A stretch of 64,000 nt of DNA from Adineta steineri (lineage: Eukaryota > Rotifera > Eurotatoria > Adinetida > Adinetidae). Positions 11,477 to 23,859 of this stretch are shown here, piece after piece (the stretch's first letter is position 1; every line of letters starts with the position of its first letter). Position numbers and translations under genes: made by a program. The stretch lies in NCBI GenBank assembly GCA_905250115.1, contig CAJNOI010000015.1, positions 747,283 through 811,282 of the forward strand, read 5' to 3'. The notes under the pieces are model-generated. The model did no database searches, was not told the origin of the DNA, and was given only the letters and a program-made list of their open reading frames with translations.

Positions 11477-14438
11477 GTCTAAAACAAAAACTTACATAAT
11501 ATATATATATATTTATCTAGGTGTTACCATTTCTACGCGTGACAAACGATTCTATTTTCTCACGACCGATTAGTAAATATATACTTTTATTTGTCATATA
11601 AATTACAATGTAATTTATTTTTTAATGGCCCTGAAGTTTTCTAGTTTTCTAACTAATAATAGGAAACAGATAGAATGAATGCAATCTTATTTATTCTATA
11701 TTAAAATTAGAAAATTAAGAATCAAAAAATTTTTTTGTCATTTAATTTAGCTTTCGGTCACCGATGAAACTTTTGTCTTTCTTTTTACTACTTTAAACGT
11801 ATATGGTTTTGAAAGAATAACAATCACAATGTATTTAATCCATGAAGAAATGTAATGTAAAAAAGACTTCATAAGATCGATTCGTTTTCTTTTACTTTTT
11901 CTTCGTGCAGAAATGAAAGAAGAAAAATATGAATTTTTAACTAGAATGTCCGGTGTTTGATTTTATTAGGAATTCATATAATTGTCAACTTAAACCGAAT
12001 ATAATAAATAGAAATCATCAAATAGATACTCACGCATATTTTATATCTTATTTTCAGGCCATATAAAAAAGTGATAATGAGTTGCAATTGAAATTTTATA
12101 GAATGACGATGTACTTTTTTCTTTTTTGCAAAACAAAGCTGCTCTTAACAAATGCCAAGATGTGCTTTAAAACAAGGAATAGAAAAGAAATTTTTTCATT
12201 AATGAAATTCTATTAAAATTCAAGAAAAATGATTGGTGAATATGTCGCATGGCATAAGAATAAAAAAATAGAAGCTATATATGTGTTTTCACTGTACTCA
12301 ATCAAAGCTTAAAGATTTTAGAAGTTTAGCAACGAATGAGTGTGAGGGATTAAGGAGATCAAGCTATAGCATCTATCTGTATATATGCAAACCAAAGTGT
12401 CTGATTGTCTCTTACCAGGTCAAGATAAAAACAGACGTATAAAAGGCCCTGATCTCTAAATTTTAAAAAGGTTGTTATTCAAAATTTCTTCGTTGATTTA
12501 AACGTATAAATGAATCGTAAAATTATGAATAAACTTTAAATACTATCGCTTATCGAAGCAAGTGTAACTTAAAACTATCGTATGGATATTATTTAGCATA
12601 ATACCATTAGTGAAAAATGTTTGCCTTTCAAAAATGCTCAAGTTGTTATGATATAATACGAGGATCATAGTCATCTTATATACGATGTCAAATAGATAGA
12701 CTTTTGGTTCATTATCGAGAATTTTGAGATATTTTATTTTTAGAACTAATTTTGATTAAAGTAAACAAGAAGTAATACACGTCGACTATCTCAATATTGA
12801 TTTTTCTTTTCTTCAAATAATACGCACAATAACAAATAAGTCTCCATCTACATCGTGTTGGATGGAAAAAAAGATTGAGAATATTCAGAAGTTTCAAAAA
12901 AAAGGTCATGGAAGCGGATTTTTATGAAAGTTTGCATAAAAACAATAGAAGTCCTTTAATCCATTTTACTAAACTAGTCTTTTTTCTAACAGATGAATTT
13001 GTTTGTCATGCACAATGAAAACTATCACATCAATTTATTACTTCTATGCTTCAAATAATATATATCTATCATCTTCCAAAGGAGAAAAAGTACTTTTTCT
13101 TAATAATTTAGACTAAAAATATATAAAAACATCACAATTATTCTTCATAACATCTTATAAAAGTAATCAATTTAAGTTCTATCATGATATATTATTTCTC
13201 TAAACAGGTAAAATATATGTGAACAGAATAGGAGAGAAAAAGTTGTTCAAAAACGTCACTATGTAACCTCTGAAAGAAAGTAACTAAAACTATTTCATTT
13301 GAGTTATTGATATCCATATTTAAAAATCATTGTAGATTCTAATAAACATAGAAGAGCAAATGCTCTGTCAGATAAGTCGACATGGAATTTTTTCTCACAA
13401 GATAAATATTGGACTTGATTAGGAAAGTATTAATTATTTATAAGGAAACAAATTCAATTATTGTTGCATATTGTTATAGATTTTACTAGAAACTCAATTA
13501 ATTTGATTTCTATATATATTTATCGATTTAATGTAAATATTAATGAGTACTAGATTGGAAAATGCATATATTTTTAATAATTCAAAATAATTACTCAAGT
13601 GTTTCACATGTTTTCCTGATTATTAGAGAAATTTGATTGACATTTTTATTGTTTTTTGTATAGAGTATATGAAAGCATGAAAAGAGAATTGTTTTTTTCT
13701 AATAAGTTAATATTTTCTATGATATTTAAGACATACAAATATTGAGTAATGCTTTAATAACTTTATTCAGTTTTGACAAGCTAATATTATTGAAAGTACT
13801 ATATACATTCAATTATTAATCAGATTTACTATTGCTTTTGTGTGCCATCTATCAATTCAATTTTGATTGATTCTTATCGCACAAATAATAATTCAATAGG
13901 CTAACTTCTCTTCTTCGTTTTGTTTCTTCTCAACGAGCTGAAATATCTTAAAAATTCATAGTCTCTTGACTACAGCAGTTTGAGCAATCAATAATAATTA
14001 GTTAGCTGAATTCGAACAAGTGTTCATTTATCAATAAATATATCTACCATTCAAAAATTGTTACAAATTTGTTCTTTATAATAGAATTTTTAGCACGACT
14101 ATTTATACTAATCATATAAATCGAAATTTTGAATTTAGTTATGAAGTTTGATCTATGATAATCAGGATTCTTACTGTGAACACTTTACGGTATATATTTG
14201 TCTTTTCTGTAACTAAGGACTATCATTTTATATCGATAGAATAGATTAAATATGATATAGAGTGGATCAATGACATGACGAAAAAAAGAATGAATATGAT
14301 AATTATGTGTTAATTGATACGTAAAGAATATATTCAGAAGTAATTAAGAAACCAAAGACTAAACAATGAGTATTTATTTTGAAAATAATTTTATTGAAAA
14401 AAGTAAAAACTTGTTTTCTTTTATATATATTGCAGACA
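11477..14438. other. 3-kb gene-poor intergenic region
   Basis: AT-rich sequence with no open frame above background and no RNA gene I could recognise. The last about 30 bases form a T-rich acceptor (ttgcag, ending 14435) just before the MUL1-like start codon, compatible with spliced-leader trans-splicing. Confidence 0.5.
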
Positions 14439-15678
14439 ATGTTCGATTGGAATTGGCTTTGGGTTGTTGGAGAATTAGGTGTATCATATGGATTTTATCG
14501 ATGGTGGAAATCCAATGATACATTTGTGGCTGTTCTTGAGGTAGAAATATAAAGATTGAAGATTTTTCTTAGAATAATAACTCTAATATATACATAAAGT
14601 ATTACATTCAATTGTTTCGATAGTGTATTAAATATAAACTTTGGCAACTGTTATTAAAAACAACTAAATCATGACAGATATTATCAATGAAAGAGGGAAA
14701 TTTATTTAATTTTAGGTAGCACCTGATATAGATATAGATACATTAAAAAAGTTTTCATCATCAACAAGTACAATTGATCTTGCATCAGTACATGGTCTTG
14801 TACAAGTAAATGATTCTAAACCAAATTCAATATTAAAATCACAATTTATATCAGATTCTACGGGTGTCATTCATCGTTTAACAATACGTGAACAAAGATT
14901 TGAAAAAGCTCGTAATGTTTGGTAAAAAAAATCTATTTTGTTGTATTTTTCCTTTACTTTTATTTATTAAAGGGTTGAAACAAAAAATTTAATTAGTGAT
15001 AAAACACGTTATGTACCATTTCGTCTCGTTTCACCAAAAGGAAATTTCATTCGTATTGACAAACCATTAGAATTCAATTCAGTACAAGATCAATTAGAAC
15101 TAATTCATGTTAAATTTGATCCAAATGTATCGTCATCCGTAGAAAAACTTATTAATACAGCTATTGGAAATGTATCAAAAGGCATTGAAACACAAGAACA
15201 TATGCTATTAATTGATATTCCATTGACTGGTATTGGACGTTTAGAAAGACGATCTGGTAATTGGTATTTAATTCCACATGAACAATGGGGTGGAATATTA
15301 TCACGATCAACTCGAAATGAAATTTTATCTCGATATCGAAAACATTCAAATATTATTCGAGTCGTTAGTATATTGTTTGGCATTGCTGCTAGTTGTACAG
15401 CTGCTTATTTAATCTATCAATATTATTTAAAACGACAACGACAAACAAATACTTTACCAAGAACTGCACCAGTTATTCATCGAAATGAAGACACCAATGA
15501 GAATACTCGTTTACAATGTGTTATTTGTCTAGACAATGAAACTACTTATAGTTTACAACCATGTTCACATTTAGGTTTATGCCATACATGTGTTCAACAA
15601 TTAAAAAATCAAACACAACAATTATGTCCAATTTGTCGAACACCTATTCAATTCTATCAGCGTATATTTTTACCATAG
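14439..15678 (+). CDS. MUL1/MAPL-like mitochondrial E3 ubiquitin ligase
   Basis: Three exons, 14439-14540, 14716-14921 and 14973-15678; 337 residues, close to the 352 of human MUL1. Order of parts: short N-terminal hydrophobic stretch, a central intermembrane-space-type (GIDE/BAM) domain, a second membrane segment at about 232-250 (VVSILFGIAASCTAAYLIYQ), then a C-terminal RING finger at about 285-325. RING ligands are CVIC, then CSHLGLC, then CVQQ and CPIC. This layout is that of the outer-mitochondrial-membrane E3 family that ubiquitinates or SUMOylates fission/fusion and signalling proteins. The ATG lies three bases after an AG acceptor with no coding exon upstream, suggesting a trans-spliced leader or a 5' UTR intron. 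Confidence 0.9.
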
Positions 15679-16388
15679 AGAATTTCCTCTTTTTTTAATA
15701 TCCTTTTGTATTTGTATAACATTTACATTTGTTTGTTTTTTTTATTTTTTTCTACCAAGTAAACATATGAAATAGTCTAAACCTTTATTTAGTAGTGATT
15801 TTGTTGTGAATAATATACGCGAAGAGAAATTTTGTTTGTTACTTTTTTCATATCAAAAAAAATTTTTGTTGAAATGATTTTTTCTTTATATATTTATTTA
15901 TTTTTATATAGGAATATAGTATGATCAATTCATCATGTGTTTTCTTACAAGAATGATCGAAACATTTTATTATGACTATTAGTTTCTCTCCCAGAATTTT
16001 ATATCTAGGTCATAAATACATGACTGATTACTCTACTTATCTTAAGTGGAAACCGATTGAGAAAATTGCCTAAGTTTCATATACAATATTGAAGATCTTA
16101 ACTAGTAGTTTATAATTTTTTGAGCAGCAACTGGCGAGAGAAATATATTATTTACGAAGTAATTAAATATAGAACAATATATTTATAATATTATCGGCAA
16201 TCTCTTACCCTCTTGAGTCGAAACAATTTGAAATAGAGGAAGTAATTGATCATATATAAATAATTGAAAGGAAAAATAAAGTGTTCCGCAGATTTTTAGT
16301 AAGAGAATAGAACTTATACTTGTTAACTCTTTACCGTTCTTTCTACTATATTTTCTTATCAATAAATAATTTTTCTAGAGATATAATA
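15679..16388. other. Intergenic region, 3' UTR of MUL1-like gene and upstream of aminopeptidase
   Basis: T-rich tracts immediately after the stop, then AT-rich DNA with no gene seen. Confidence 0.5.
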
Positions 16389-18614
16389 ATGATTTCTCGG
16401 CATTTATCGTTACTTACACATCGTTTACCTTATAATTCAATATTCTATCGTCGATTTCTAACGTAAATTATTAATATTTATAGTTATTGAATATTTTTTT
16501 TCTTCTAGTGAAGTTAATTTAGTTAAAAATCTTTCTTCACCATCGAATAATTATGATGCTTTAGTAATTGTTGCTACTGAATTAGATCAAATTAAAGAAC
16601 ATGTTGATAGTTCAGTAATACAAGATCTACAAGCATTTAATCAAGTTAGAAATTTTAATAAATATCTTTTTCTTTAATATTTGATTTTTGTTTTAGTTAA
16701 ATAAAAAATTCGATAAAGAAATTACATTAACAATTAATAATACTGTTCCAGGCAAACGACTTGTAAATTATTCATTGTTACATATGATAAAATCGAATTG
16801 TTTGTTTAGATCTATTCACCAACTGGTAAAATAAATCGAGATTATGATGATGTACGTCGTTTTACGGATGCAGCATCAGCTGGTATGAAAAAAGCATTAT
16901 CACTTGGTGCTAAATCTCCATTAATTGCAACTTTTGGCTCAAAATTATATAAACAATCAAGTTTAGTTGCTTTACTATCTGCACTTGAAACAACTTATGT
17001 GGTACAGAGAAAAATAATTCTTTATATTTAAATTTAAATCTATTCTATAGCCATTACAAGTTCGAGAAGATAAACCTGAACGTAAGACTAAAGTCGATCG
17101 ATTAGGTGTTTATATTGGTGACACATCATCTGCTAGTGATTCTCATGAAAAATTAATAAATTATGCTCGAGCTATTGAATTAGGACGTGTTGTGGGTAGA
17201 GACATAGGTGGATCAGATCCTGAACGTATGGCACCACCACGTGTTGCTGATTATGTTCAAGATTTATTTGCTCAATCATCTGGTATTAAAGTAAGAAAAG
17301 ATTTTATTTTGAACAAGAATATCGAAAAAAAGTTCTTCTAGATTAGTATAATAAAAGATCTCACTGAAATTGAAAAAAAATTTCCTTTATTTTCTGCTGT
17401 TAATCGAGCTGCCAATCGTAAGTAATATCAAGATATTAAAAATTAAAAATAATTACAAATATTGCATAGATATTGAACGTCATCAGGGTCGATTAATATT
17501 TCTTGAATATACAGGTGAAGGTGAGATTAATTCAACTGCATTACTTGTTGGTAAAGGTGTTACTTATGATACCGGTGGTCTTGATATAAAAAGTATATAA
17601 TATAATCATTCACTTTTTTTTCTATTTTAATCTATATTTGTTTATTTATAGCTGGTGGTAATATGGTAAAATAAATGTATTTTTTAGTTATCGAAAATTT
17701 TATTATAATTAATATTTTTATAGACAAGCATGTCGTATGATAAATGTGGTGCTGCTAATGTAGCTGGTTTTTTTAAAGTTCTTTCTGAATTAAAACCCAA
17801 ACAATTCAAAGCAATTGGTGTTCTAGCTGTTGCACGTAATAGTTGTGGTGAAGATGGTTATGTAACAGATGAAATTTTAAAAGCAAGAACTGGTGTTCGT
17901 ATTCGTATTGGAAATACAGATGCTGAAGGTATTAAAAATCTAGCTTTTAATTTTGTGTTCATTGAGATTTAAATATTATTGTGAAATTTAGGGCGACTAG
18001 TTATGGCTGATTCATTATGTTATATGAAAGAATTAGCATTAAAAGAAATTAATCCACAATTATTTACTATAGCGACATTAACTGGACATGCTGCTCGTAC
18101 ATATGGAGATAATTATACGGTTAGAAATAGATAGTTTTATTGAAAAGAAAGATGAATTTATGGTGTACTTCTTTTTGAAGGTAGTCATGGATAATGGACC
18201 AGCACGAAAGAATGGAATAGCTCAACAACTTCAATCGGCAGGAGAAGAAATTGGTGATCTATTTGAAGTTTCAACTGTTCGGCGAGAAGTATGTTTAATA
18301 TTGCGCATTCTTTCGGTTTTCTAAATCCAAATATTACTATGTAGGACTATGATTTTGTTAATGATAAAAGTGAAGTAGCTGATGTATTACAATGTAAAAA
18401 AGATGCAGGTAATGCAGGAGCTCGCGGTCATCAATATCCAGCTGCATTTCTTGCTCGAGCATCTGGTCTCGATAAACATGGTTGTGATTCCGAGAAACCA
18501 TTGAGTTATACACATTTGGATATTGCTGGTAGTGCTGGTAAATTACCAAATTCACCAACTGCTCGTCCAATACCAGCTTTATGTCATATGCTTATTGCTG
18601 ATCGTGTTTTGTAA
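16389..18614 (+). CDS. M17 leucyl aminopeptidase family protein
   Basis: Twelve exons: 16389-16462, 16509-16644, 16697-16762, 16810-16998, 17051-17290, 17342-17417, 17470-17592, 17652-17665, 17724-17928, 17992-18119, 18181-18288, 18345-18614; 542 residues. M17 signatures are complete: KGVTYDTGGLDIK carries the first metal Lys/Asp and the catalytic Lys, SYDKCGAA the bridging Asp, and NTDAEGR the Asp, Glu and catalytic Arg. These bind two metal ions and cleave N-terminal residues from peptides. The variant motif RNSCGEDGYVTDE before NTDAEGR points to the invertebrate subfamily of C. elegans W07G4.4 rather than classical LAP3. The basic, Ser/Leu-rich N-terminus (RHLSLLTHRL) may be a mitochondrial targeting peptide. 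One exon (17652-17665) is only 14 bases. Confidence 0.92.
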
Positions 18615-19299
18615 TTTTTTCTATCTATTTTTGTTGTAGTTTAATTTTTAGAAAATATACAAGAAACTATTTAATAGCAAAGATTTACATAAACTATTTT
18701 TATCTTTTGTATTCAAATTAAGTTATAAGTGGATTATATATTATATGTACCGATCTTTTGCTTTGTATAAAAACGAAAATAAATCGTAAATATATTAAAA
18801 TGAAAAATAAAGACAATATCGATATTCAGTACAAGAGACAATTGATATTTGCTTATGAATATGGCTCTGTTTTACTATAATTAAAATGATCTATAATATT
18901 TCTGATATTATAATTATAAGGATTAATCTTAACTTCATCAATAGATCAATGATATTAAAGACTGATAATCTGTGCTTGACTTCTCTCTATCATAACTTTA
19001 TTTTAACCTGTCAAACTTCTTATCCAATAAGCAACAAGTGCTACAATCATCTAGAGACAAAATAACAGTGCAAGTAGCGAATCATTTCTAAGTTAGTTTT
19101 CCACTGCTACAACAATGCATTTATCGTTTTTTCTCTCATTCCTTCAGGAAGCAAACAGAAATACGAGTGCTTCATCTCTTTATTCTCGTTCTTTCTTTTT
19201 TCATATATAGATTGCAATCAATCTCGCGTTCAGTCATTCACATTTCTATATATTATTTTTATTAAAAACAAAAATACGAGAAAAACACAAGGATAAGTC
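18615..19299. other. Intergenic region between aminopeptidase and Ras
   Basis: Contains an AATAAA-type signal near 18777-18784 likely to serve the aminopeptidase. The remainder is AT-rich leader or promoter DNA for the Ras gene with no coding frame. Confidence 0.45.
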
Positions 19300-20371
19300 A
19301 TGACTGAATACAAGCTCGTCGTCGTCGGTGGTAAATTAGCTTGTTTTTAATTTAAATTAGACTATATATATATACATGTTGTTTTCTTCTTTTTTTTTTA
19401 TGACACCAGCTGGCGGCGTGGGCAAAAGTGCATTGACAATTCAACTTATTCAAAATCAGTAAGTTATAAAATAAATTTATTATTTGTTCAAATATTTTTT
19501 TTGTTGAATTTTTAGTTTCATTGATGAATATGATCCAACAATTGGTATAAAAATAATTTGTTATTTTTTTAAATTAAATATATCTATATATATAAATAGA
19601 GGATTCATATCGAAAGCAAGCTGTTGTTGATGGTGAAACTTGTCTACTTGATATTCTTGTATATATATATACCTAATAATTATTAATATTATTTTAATAC
19701 TTTTTTTTCGTCTTTTCATTAGGATACTGCTGGACAAGAGGAATATAGGTTTGACTAATGAATATTATGATAATATAGATTCTGATGTTGTCTTATTTTT
19801 AGTGCCATGCGTGATCAGTATATGCGTGGTGGTGAAGGATTTTTATGCGTGTTTGCAGTTAACAGTGCGAAATCTTTCGAAGAAATAAAACAATATCGTG
19901 AACAGATAAAACGTGTTAAAGATGCTGATGATATACCAATGGTTTGTAAGTATAAAAATATGAATTCATTCAATAAAACTTTTATAATTTTAATTTATTT
20001 AGTGGTAGGAAATAAAATTGATTTACCAACGCGTACTATTGATTTATCATGTGCAAAAGATTTTGCTGCATCCTTATCAATGCCATTTGTTCAAACATCA
20101 GCTAAAACACGACAAGGTGTAGAAGATGCATTCTATACTCTCGTACGAGAAATTCGAAAATATGTAAGTTAGAATTATTTATTATTTGTAGATTTTTACT
20201 CTTGTTTTTCTTTTTCTGTAGAAGGAACGTACACGTAAAGATCGAAAAGGTCGTAAAAATAAAAATTCTAATAGTGGAACAAATAATAATGGAAATAAAT
20301 CTTCATCAAAAGATGCTCGCAGTCAAAATGTAAAACAACGTACGGGAAAACGAGGTTGTATACTAATGTAA
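19300..20371 (+). CDS. Ras GTPase, K-Ras-like
   Basis: Eight exons: 19300-19330, 19410-19458, 19516-19544, 19600-19658, 19723-19748, 19803-19945, 20003-20163, 20222-20371; 215 residues. It begins [20 protein letters not shown], so the P-loop carries Gly at positions 12 and 13. Switch I has [14 protein letters not shown] and switch [16 protein letters not shown] with Gln61. NKID and TSAK complete the guanine-binding motifs. The core matches canonical Ras rather than Rap or R-Ras. The hypervariable tail is unusually long and Lys/Asn/Ser-rich (from about residue 166) and ends CILM, a prenylation CAAX box. The polybasic tail suggests plasma-membrane targeting by charge, with no obvious upstream palmitoylated Cys. 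Confidence 0.96.
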
Positions 20372-20807
20372 AATCTAGTCATAACTACAGAGAAACAAAA
20401 AAAAATAATGATCGTTTTTGCTTTTATGTTCCCTTTCCTTCTCCTAATGTCAGATATTGGTTGTATGTTATTTCTGAGAAACAAACTTTTCTCTTTTTTT
20501 TAGTTTGTATGTGGTGTGTTGTGGTTATTTTATTTTTTAATTTCTAGTCAAAAAAAATACTATGTCATGTTTTATCTTCAGAAAGCCAAATATCTCCTCG
20601 CTCTCTCTCTCTTTTTTGTTGTGATGTGATATACACACAACGAGATTCTTCTTTGTTCTAATCTTTATGCTTTTTTCGTTTGTTTTTTAATTTTATTTAT
20701 TGTGTGTGCAGTAGTTTTGGCAATCAGAAGAATAATTTTTTTGTTCCTTTCTATACAATGAAATATCTATATATATATGATCGGGTTTTCAGATTTGATT
20801 TCTTCAG
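20372..20807. other. 3' UTR of Ras and outron of TMEM230
   Basis: T-rich 3' UTR sequence with a short CT repeat near 20601-20612. The start codon of the next gene directly follows TTCTTCAG, an acceptor with no coding donor upstream. Confidence 0.45.
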
Positions 20808-21807
20808 ATGTACATACGACCAACACGAACACAAACTTTATCACCTTCTAATATTGAATTAGAAGAGAAAAAAGATGTCCCATATTCAAATGACAAACAG
20901 AAGAAAAAACAAGTAAGAAAAACGTTTATTTTAGTCAAAGAAGAATTTCGATTGTGTATTCTTCTTTTTTCTTTGCTTTATATATATCCTGTAATTCCTA
21001 TGAGAATTAAAATTTTATTATTCTTTTTTTCTCTTTTAGCGCTTCAAGAGTCCCATGAGGTAAGACGACTAAAATCATCATCAGATAATTGAAGAAAAAG
21101 AAAAAAAAAACGAGAAAGAAAAAAAAACCTGTTATTATTATTATTTAAAGTACTACTGTATATCGTTTTACTAGGTAAAGTAAGAATAGAAATGAATTGA
21201 TTAATTAATAAAATATGTAATTGTTTTTAATTATTGAAAGTTACGATGAAAAATGTTTTTCATAATTATATGCTTATTGTTTTAAATGCTAAACTAATAT
21301 TTGTTTATGTGTTGAGAATACATTTATTATTATTTTAGAAATATTTTTAAATCAAAAAGTGATGATGAAGGAAAAGCACCATATTTTCGATTTGAAAACA
21401 AAGAAGAACAATATTCGGAATTACAAGTAAGCGATAAACTCTTAAATTTGAATAAAAGAAAAAAAAAGTTTCGTTTACTTTTAGTTTAAAGAACCAGCAA
21501 CTAAAATTCCTATTCATGCGATTGTCTTAGCTACTGCTTTATTTCTACTTGGTTCTATCATGATCACATTAGGTTCATTAATGTTAACTGGTTACATCAA
21601 AACAGAAGTTCGTATTTAACATTCTTTGTTGTTTTTTTTTTAATGCATTTCTTTTAATTTTAGTATAGTGATCGTACATGGCCGTTGATATTAATTGGTT
21701 CACTTGTTTTTCTACCTGGTTTCTATCATATACGTATTGCGTATTGGGCATGGAAAGGTGATAAAAGTTTTTCTTTCGCTGATATACCAGATCTTGATTG
21801 GTTTTGA
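20808..21807 (+). CDS. TMEM230 homologue
   Basis: Five exons, 20808-20912, 21040-21059, 21339-21426, 21485-21607, 21664-21807; 159 residues. A polar N-terminal half is followed by two membrane helices, one covering [15 protein letters not shown] and one covering [16 protein letters not shown]. The motifs [14 protein letters not shown] and [16 protein letters not shown], then SFADIPDLD, match the TMEM230 (C20orf30) family, proteins of secretory and recycling vesicles. The second exon is only 20 bases. The ATG is the first codon after an AG acceptor, so a trans-spliced leader is likely. Confidence 0.88.
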
Positions 21808-21970
21808 TAAATTTCTTATTATTTTTGTTTTTGTTATTGTATACTACTTTCATTCTATTAAATATTCTCTTTGATTAATCGATATTCTGTTTGATTTACT
21901 AATCGATGTGCTCCATCTAAGATAGAGAAAAGAAGAAAAATGAATTGAAATTGAAATTCTTTTCAATTGC

Positions 21971-22935
21971 TTACTCACATGCACTAGGTGGTAATGACGT
22001 ACAAAGTTTTTTAGCTAAATTTAGATACCATGAATGAGTATTAAATGGATTCTCCTTCATATAAATTCCTTTATCATCTTCACGAGTTGTTAACGCACGA
22101 ATTGATATCATACAATGATATCCTAATAAATTACATGTATAAAGTGCACTCGGACCTGTTATAATTAAAATAAAATATGATGGTATTAATTTGAAAAATA
22201 TTTCATTATTTCTATAGATTAATATCTATTTATAGAAAGAATTAATACTTTAAAAATTAAATTTCATAAATACTTTAATTAAACTTGTTACAAAGAAATA
22301 TAATTCTGTTTGTAATAAAAAAATAAGAAATAATAGAAAAAATCGATAATTTCGCATTCCAATACATGTACTTAAAAATGGACAATGATGATCAAATATA
22401 GAAATACAATTGGAACAAATAGCACAATGTGATGAACGTGGTGATCGAATCATATGACATGTCACACAATATTTACATTTAACTGAAATATTATTTACTT
22501 TAATATCATATATTATATTATTCGAATCATCAGATTTCATTCGATTTAATTTTAATTGTGAACGTTCGGATAATGATGGACGTTGTATTATACCTGGATC
22601 TGTACACATTGCTCGAAATAAATATACTTAAGGAGAATAAAAAAATATTTTTTTTCTAATCATGTCTTACGATATGTATAGAAAATCAGAAGAAGACCAA
22701 TGAATAGAATTATAAGATTATTATCAAATTCTTTTAATAGAACGGGTAATTCAAAAATTAACCAGACTAAAGTTACGAATGAAATCATACTAATAATAAT
22801 AAATGCACCAGAAAGATTTCGTCCAATAATACAATGTCCATTGAAACAGAAATGATTTAAACCAGAATGTATTTGCCAACGACGAATATTTGATAAACGT
22901 TCATAGTGATATTTTTGAAGATAGTTCTCTGTCAT
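21971..22935 (-). CDS. DHHC palmitoyltransferase, ZDHHC9/14/18 (Erf2) type
   Basis: Three exons read on the minus strand, 22935-22671, 22611-22274, 22225-21971; 285 residues. Order: [19 protein letters not shown] near the N-terminus (like the RKWEVFPG..F.C.GR of ZDHHC9/14/18), two membrane segments, TDPG, then a Cys-rich domain with [18 protein letters not shown] and [11 protein letters not shown] (catalytic Cys about residue 165) and RNYRFF. Two further membrane segments follow, then a tail [20 protein letters not shown] matching the TTxE and LPPS tail of that subgroup. It transfers palmitate to cysteines; Ras is a known substrate of Erf2/ZDHHC9, and a Ras gene lies about 1.6 kb away, but linkage need not be functional. 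The last exon uses the acceptor before 22225; the first acceptor (CGAG) is weak. Confidence 0.88.
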
Positions 22936-23235
22936 TTTAAGTTACTTATGAAAGCGCGAAAATTTCATTTTTTATTCCAAGCTTTTTCAGTGCATTTTTC
23001 ATATTTACAAGGATGTCGTCTCCTTTCTTTTTCTTTCTGTTCGATTGACTCGTTCTAGTAACCCTATAAACAAGGCTTGTCTATACACTAATCAACAACA
23101 GAAAAGGGTAAAAAGGGCAGTACATAACTACCTTGCATATCACGTTATGTCATACGTCAGACTGATAGGTAATGATCAAGTTATATGTTTTTCTCTTTTA
23201 GATTATTTACGTTTTAGAATAAAAAAAACTATACA

Positions 23236-23859
23236 ATGTGTATGAAAGTTGACTGTCAAGAATGTGGCAAACCAACATGGAAAGGATGTGGTAAACATAT
23301 TGAACAAGCATTAAAAGATGTACCTGAAGATGAACGATGCAAATGTCCAAGAGAAACATGTGAATCAATAGCAGCTGCAGCACACAAAACTGCAGAAACG
23401 AAAGTAGAAACAACCACAACATCAACAGCTAATGATGAAACAAAAATTGAAGATAAGATTAAATCTGATGAAACAAAAACTGAACATAAAGCTGAATCCG
23501 ATGAAAAGAAAGTCAATGATGAAATTAAATCTACTGAAACAAAAGCTGATGAAAAAATCGAAGGTAAAGAAACACCAACCGAAACAAAGCATGACCAAGA
23601 AATTAAAGCCGAAGAAACAAAACATGATGAAAAAATCGAAAGTAAAGAAGCATCAATTGAAACTAAGCGTGATCAAGAAGTTAAAGCAGAAGAAACAAAA
23701 CATGATAAAGAAATAAAAGCTGAAGAACCAAAACATGATGAAAAAATCGAAGGCAAAGAAACATCAATTGAAACAAAGCATGATAAAGAAACTAAAGCTG
23801 AAGAAACAAAAACTAGTGAAGAAATAAAAGCTGAAGAAACAAAAAAGAAAGAAGATTGA
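23236..23859 (+). CDS. Cys-rich small-domain protein with LEA-like 11/15-residue repeat tail
   Basis: Intronless, 207 residues. Residues 1-42 form a Cys-rich head (CQECGKPTWKGCGKHIE, then CKCPRETC) that I recognise as a conserved uncharacterised domain in bacteria, fungi and plants; it may bind zinc. From residue 68 to the end, the chain is a run of units beginning ETK: 11, 11, 11, 15, 11, 15, 11, 11, 15, 11, 11 and a final 7 residues. Typical units are ETKHDKEIKAE (11) and EPKHDEKIEGKETSI (15). The tail is almost purely Lys, Glu, Asp, Thr, His and Ile. Eleven-residue charged repeats are typical of group 3 LEA proteins of desiccation tolerance and of hendecad coiled coils. A stress-protective role is inferred only from this. 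Confidence 0.75.
   Translation: MCMKVDCQECGKPTWKGCGKHIEQALKDVPEDERCKCPRETCESIAAAAHKTAETKVETTTTSTANDETKIEDKIKSDETKTEHKAESDEKKVNDEIKSTETKADEKIEGKETPTETKHDQEIKAEETKHDEKIESKEASIETKRDQEVKAEETKHDKEIKAEEPKHDEKIEGKETSIETKHDKETKAEETKTSEEIKAEETKKKED

Noticed and set aside
23432..23716. Lys-rich open frame overlapping the repeat protein
   Set aside because: Shadow of the hendecad-repeat gene in another frame; its repetition is copied from the real frame.
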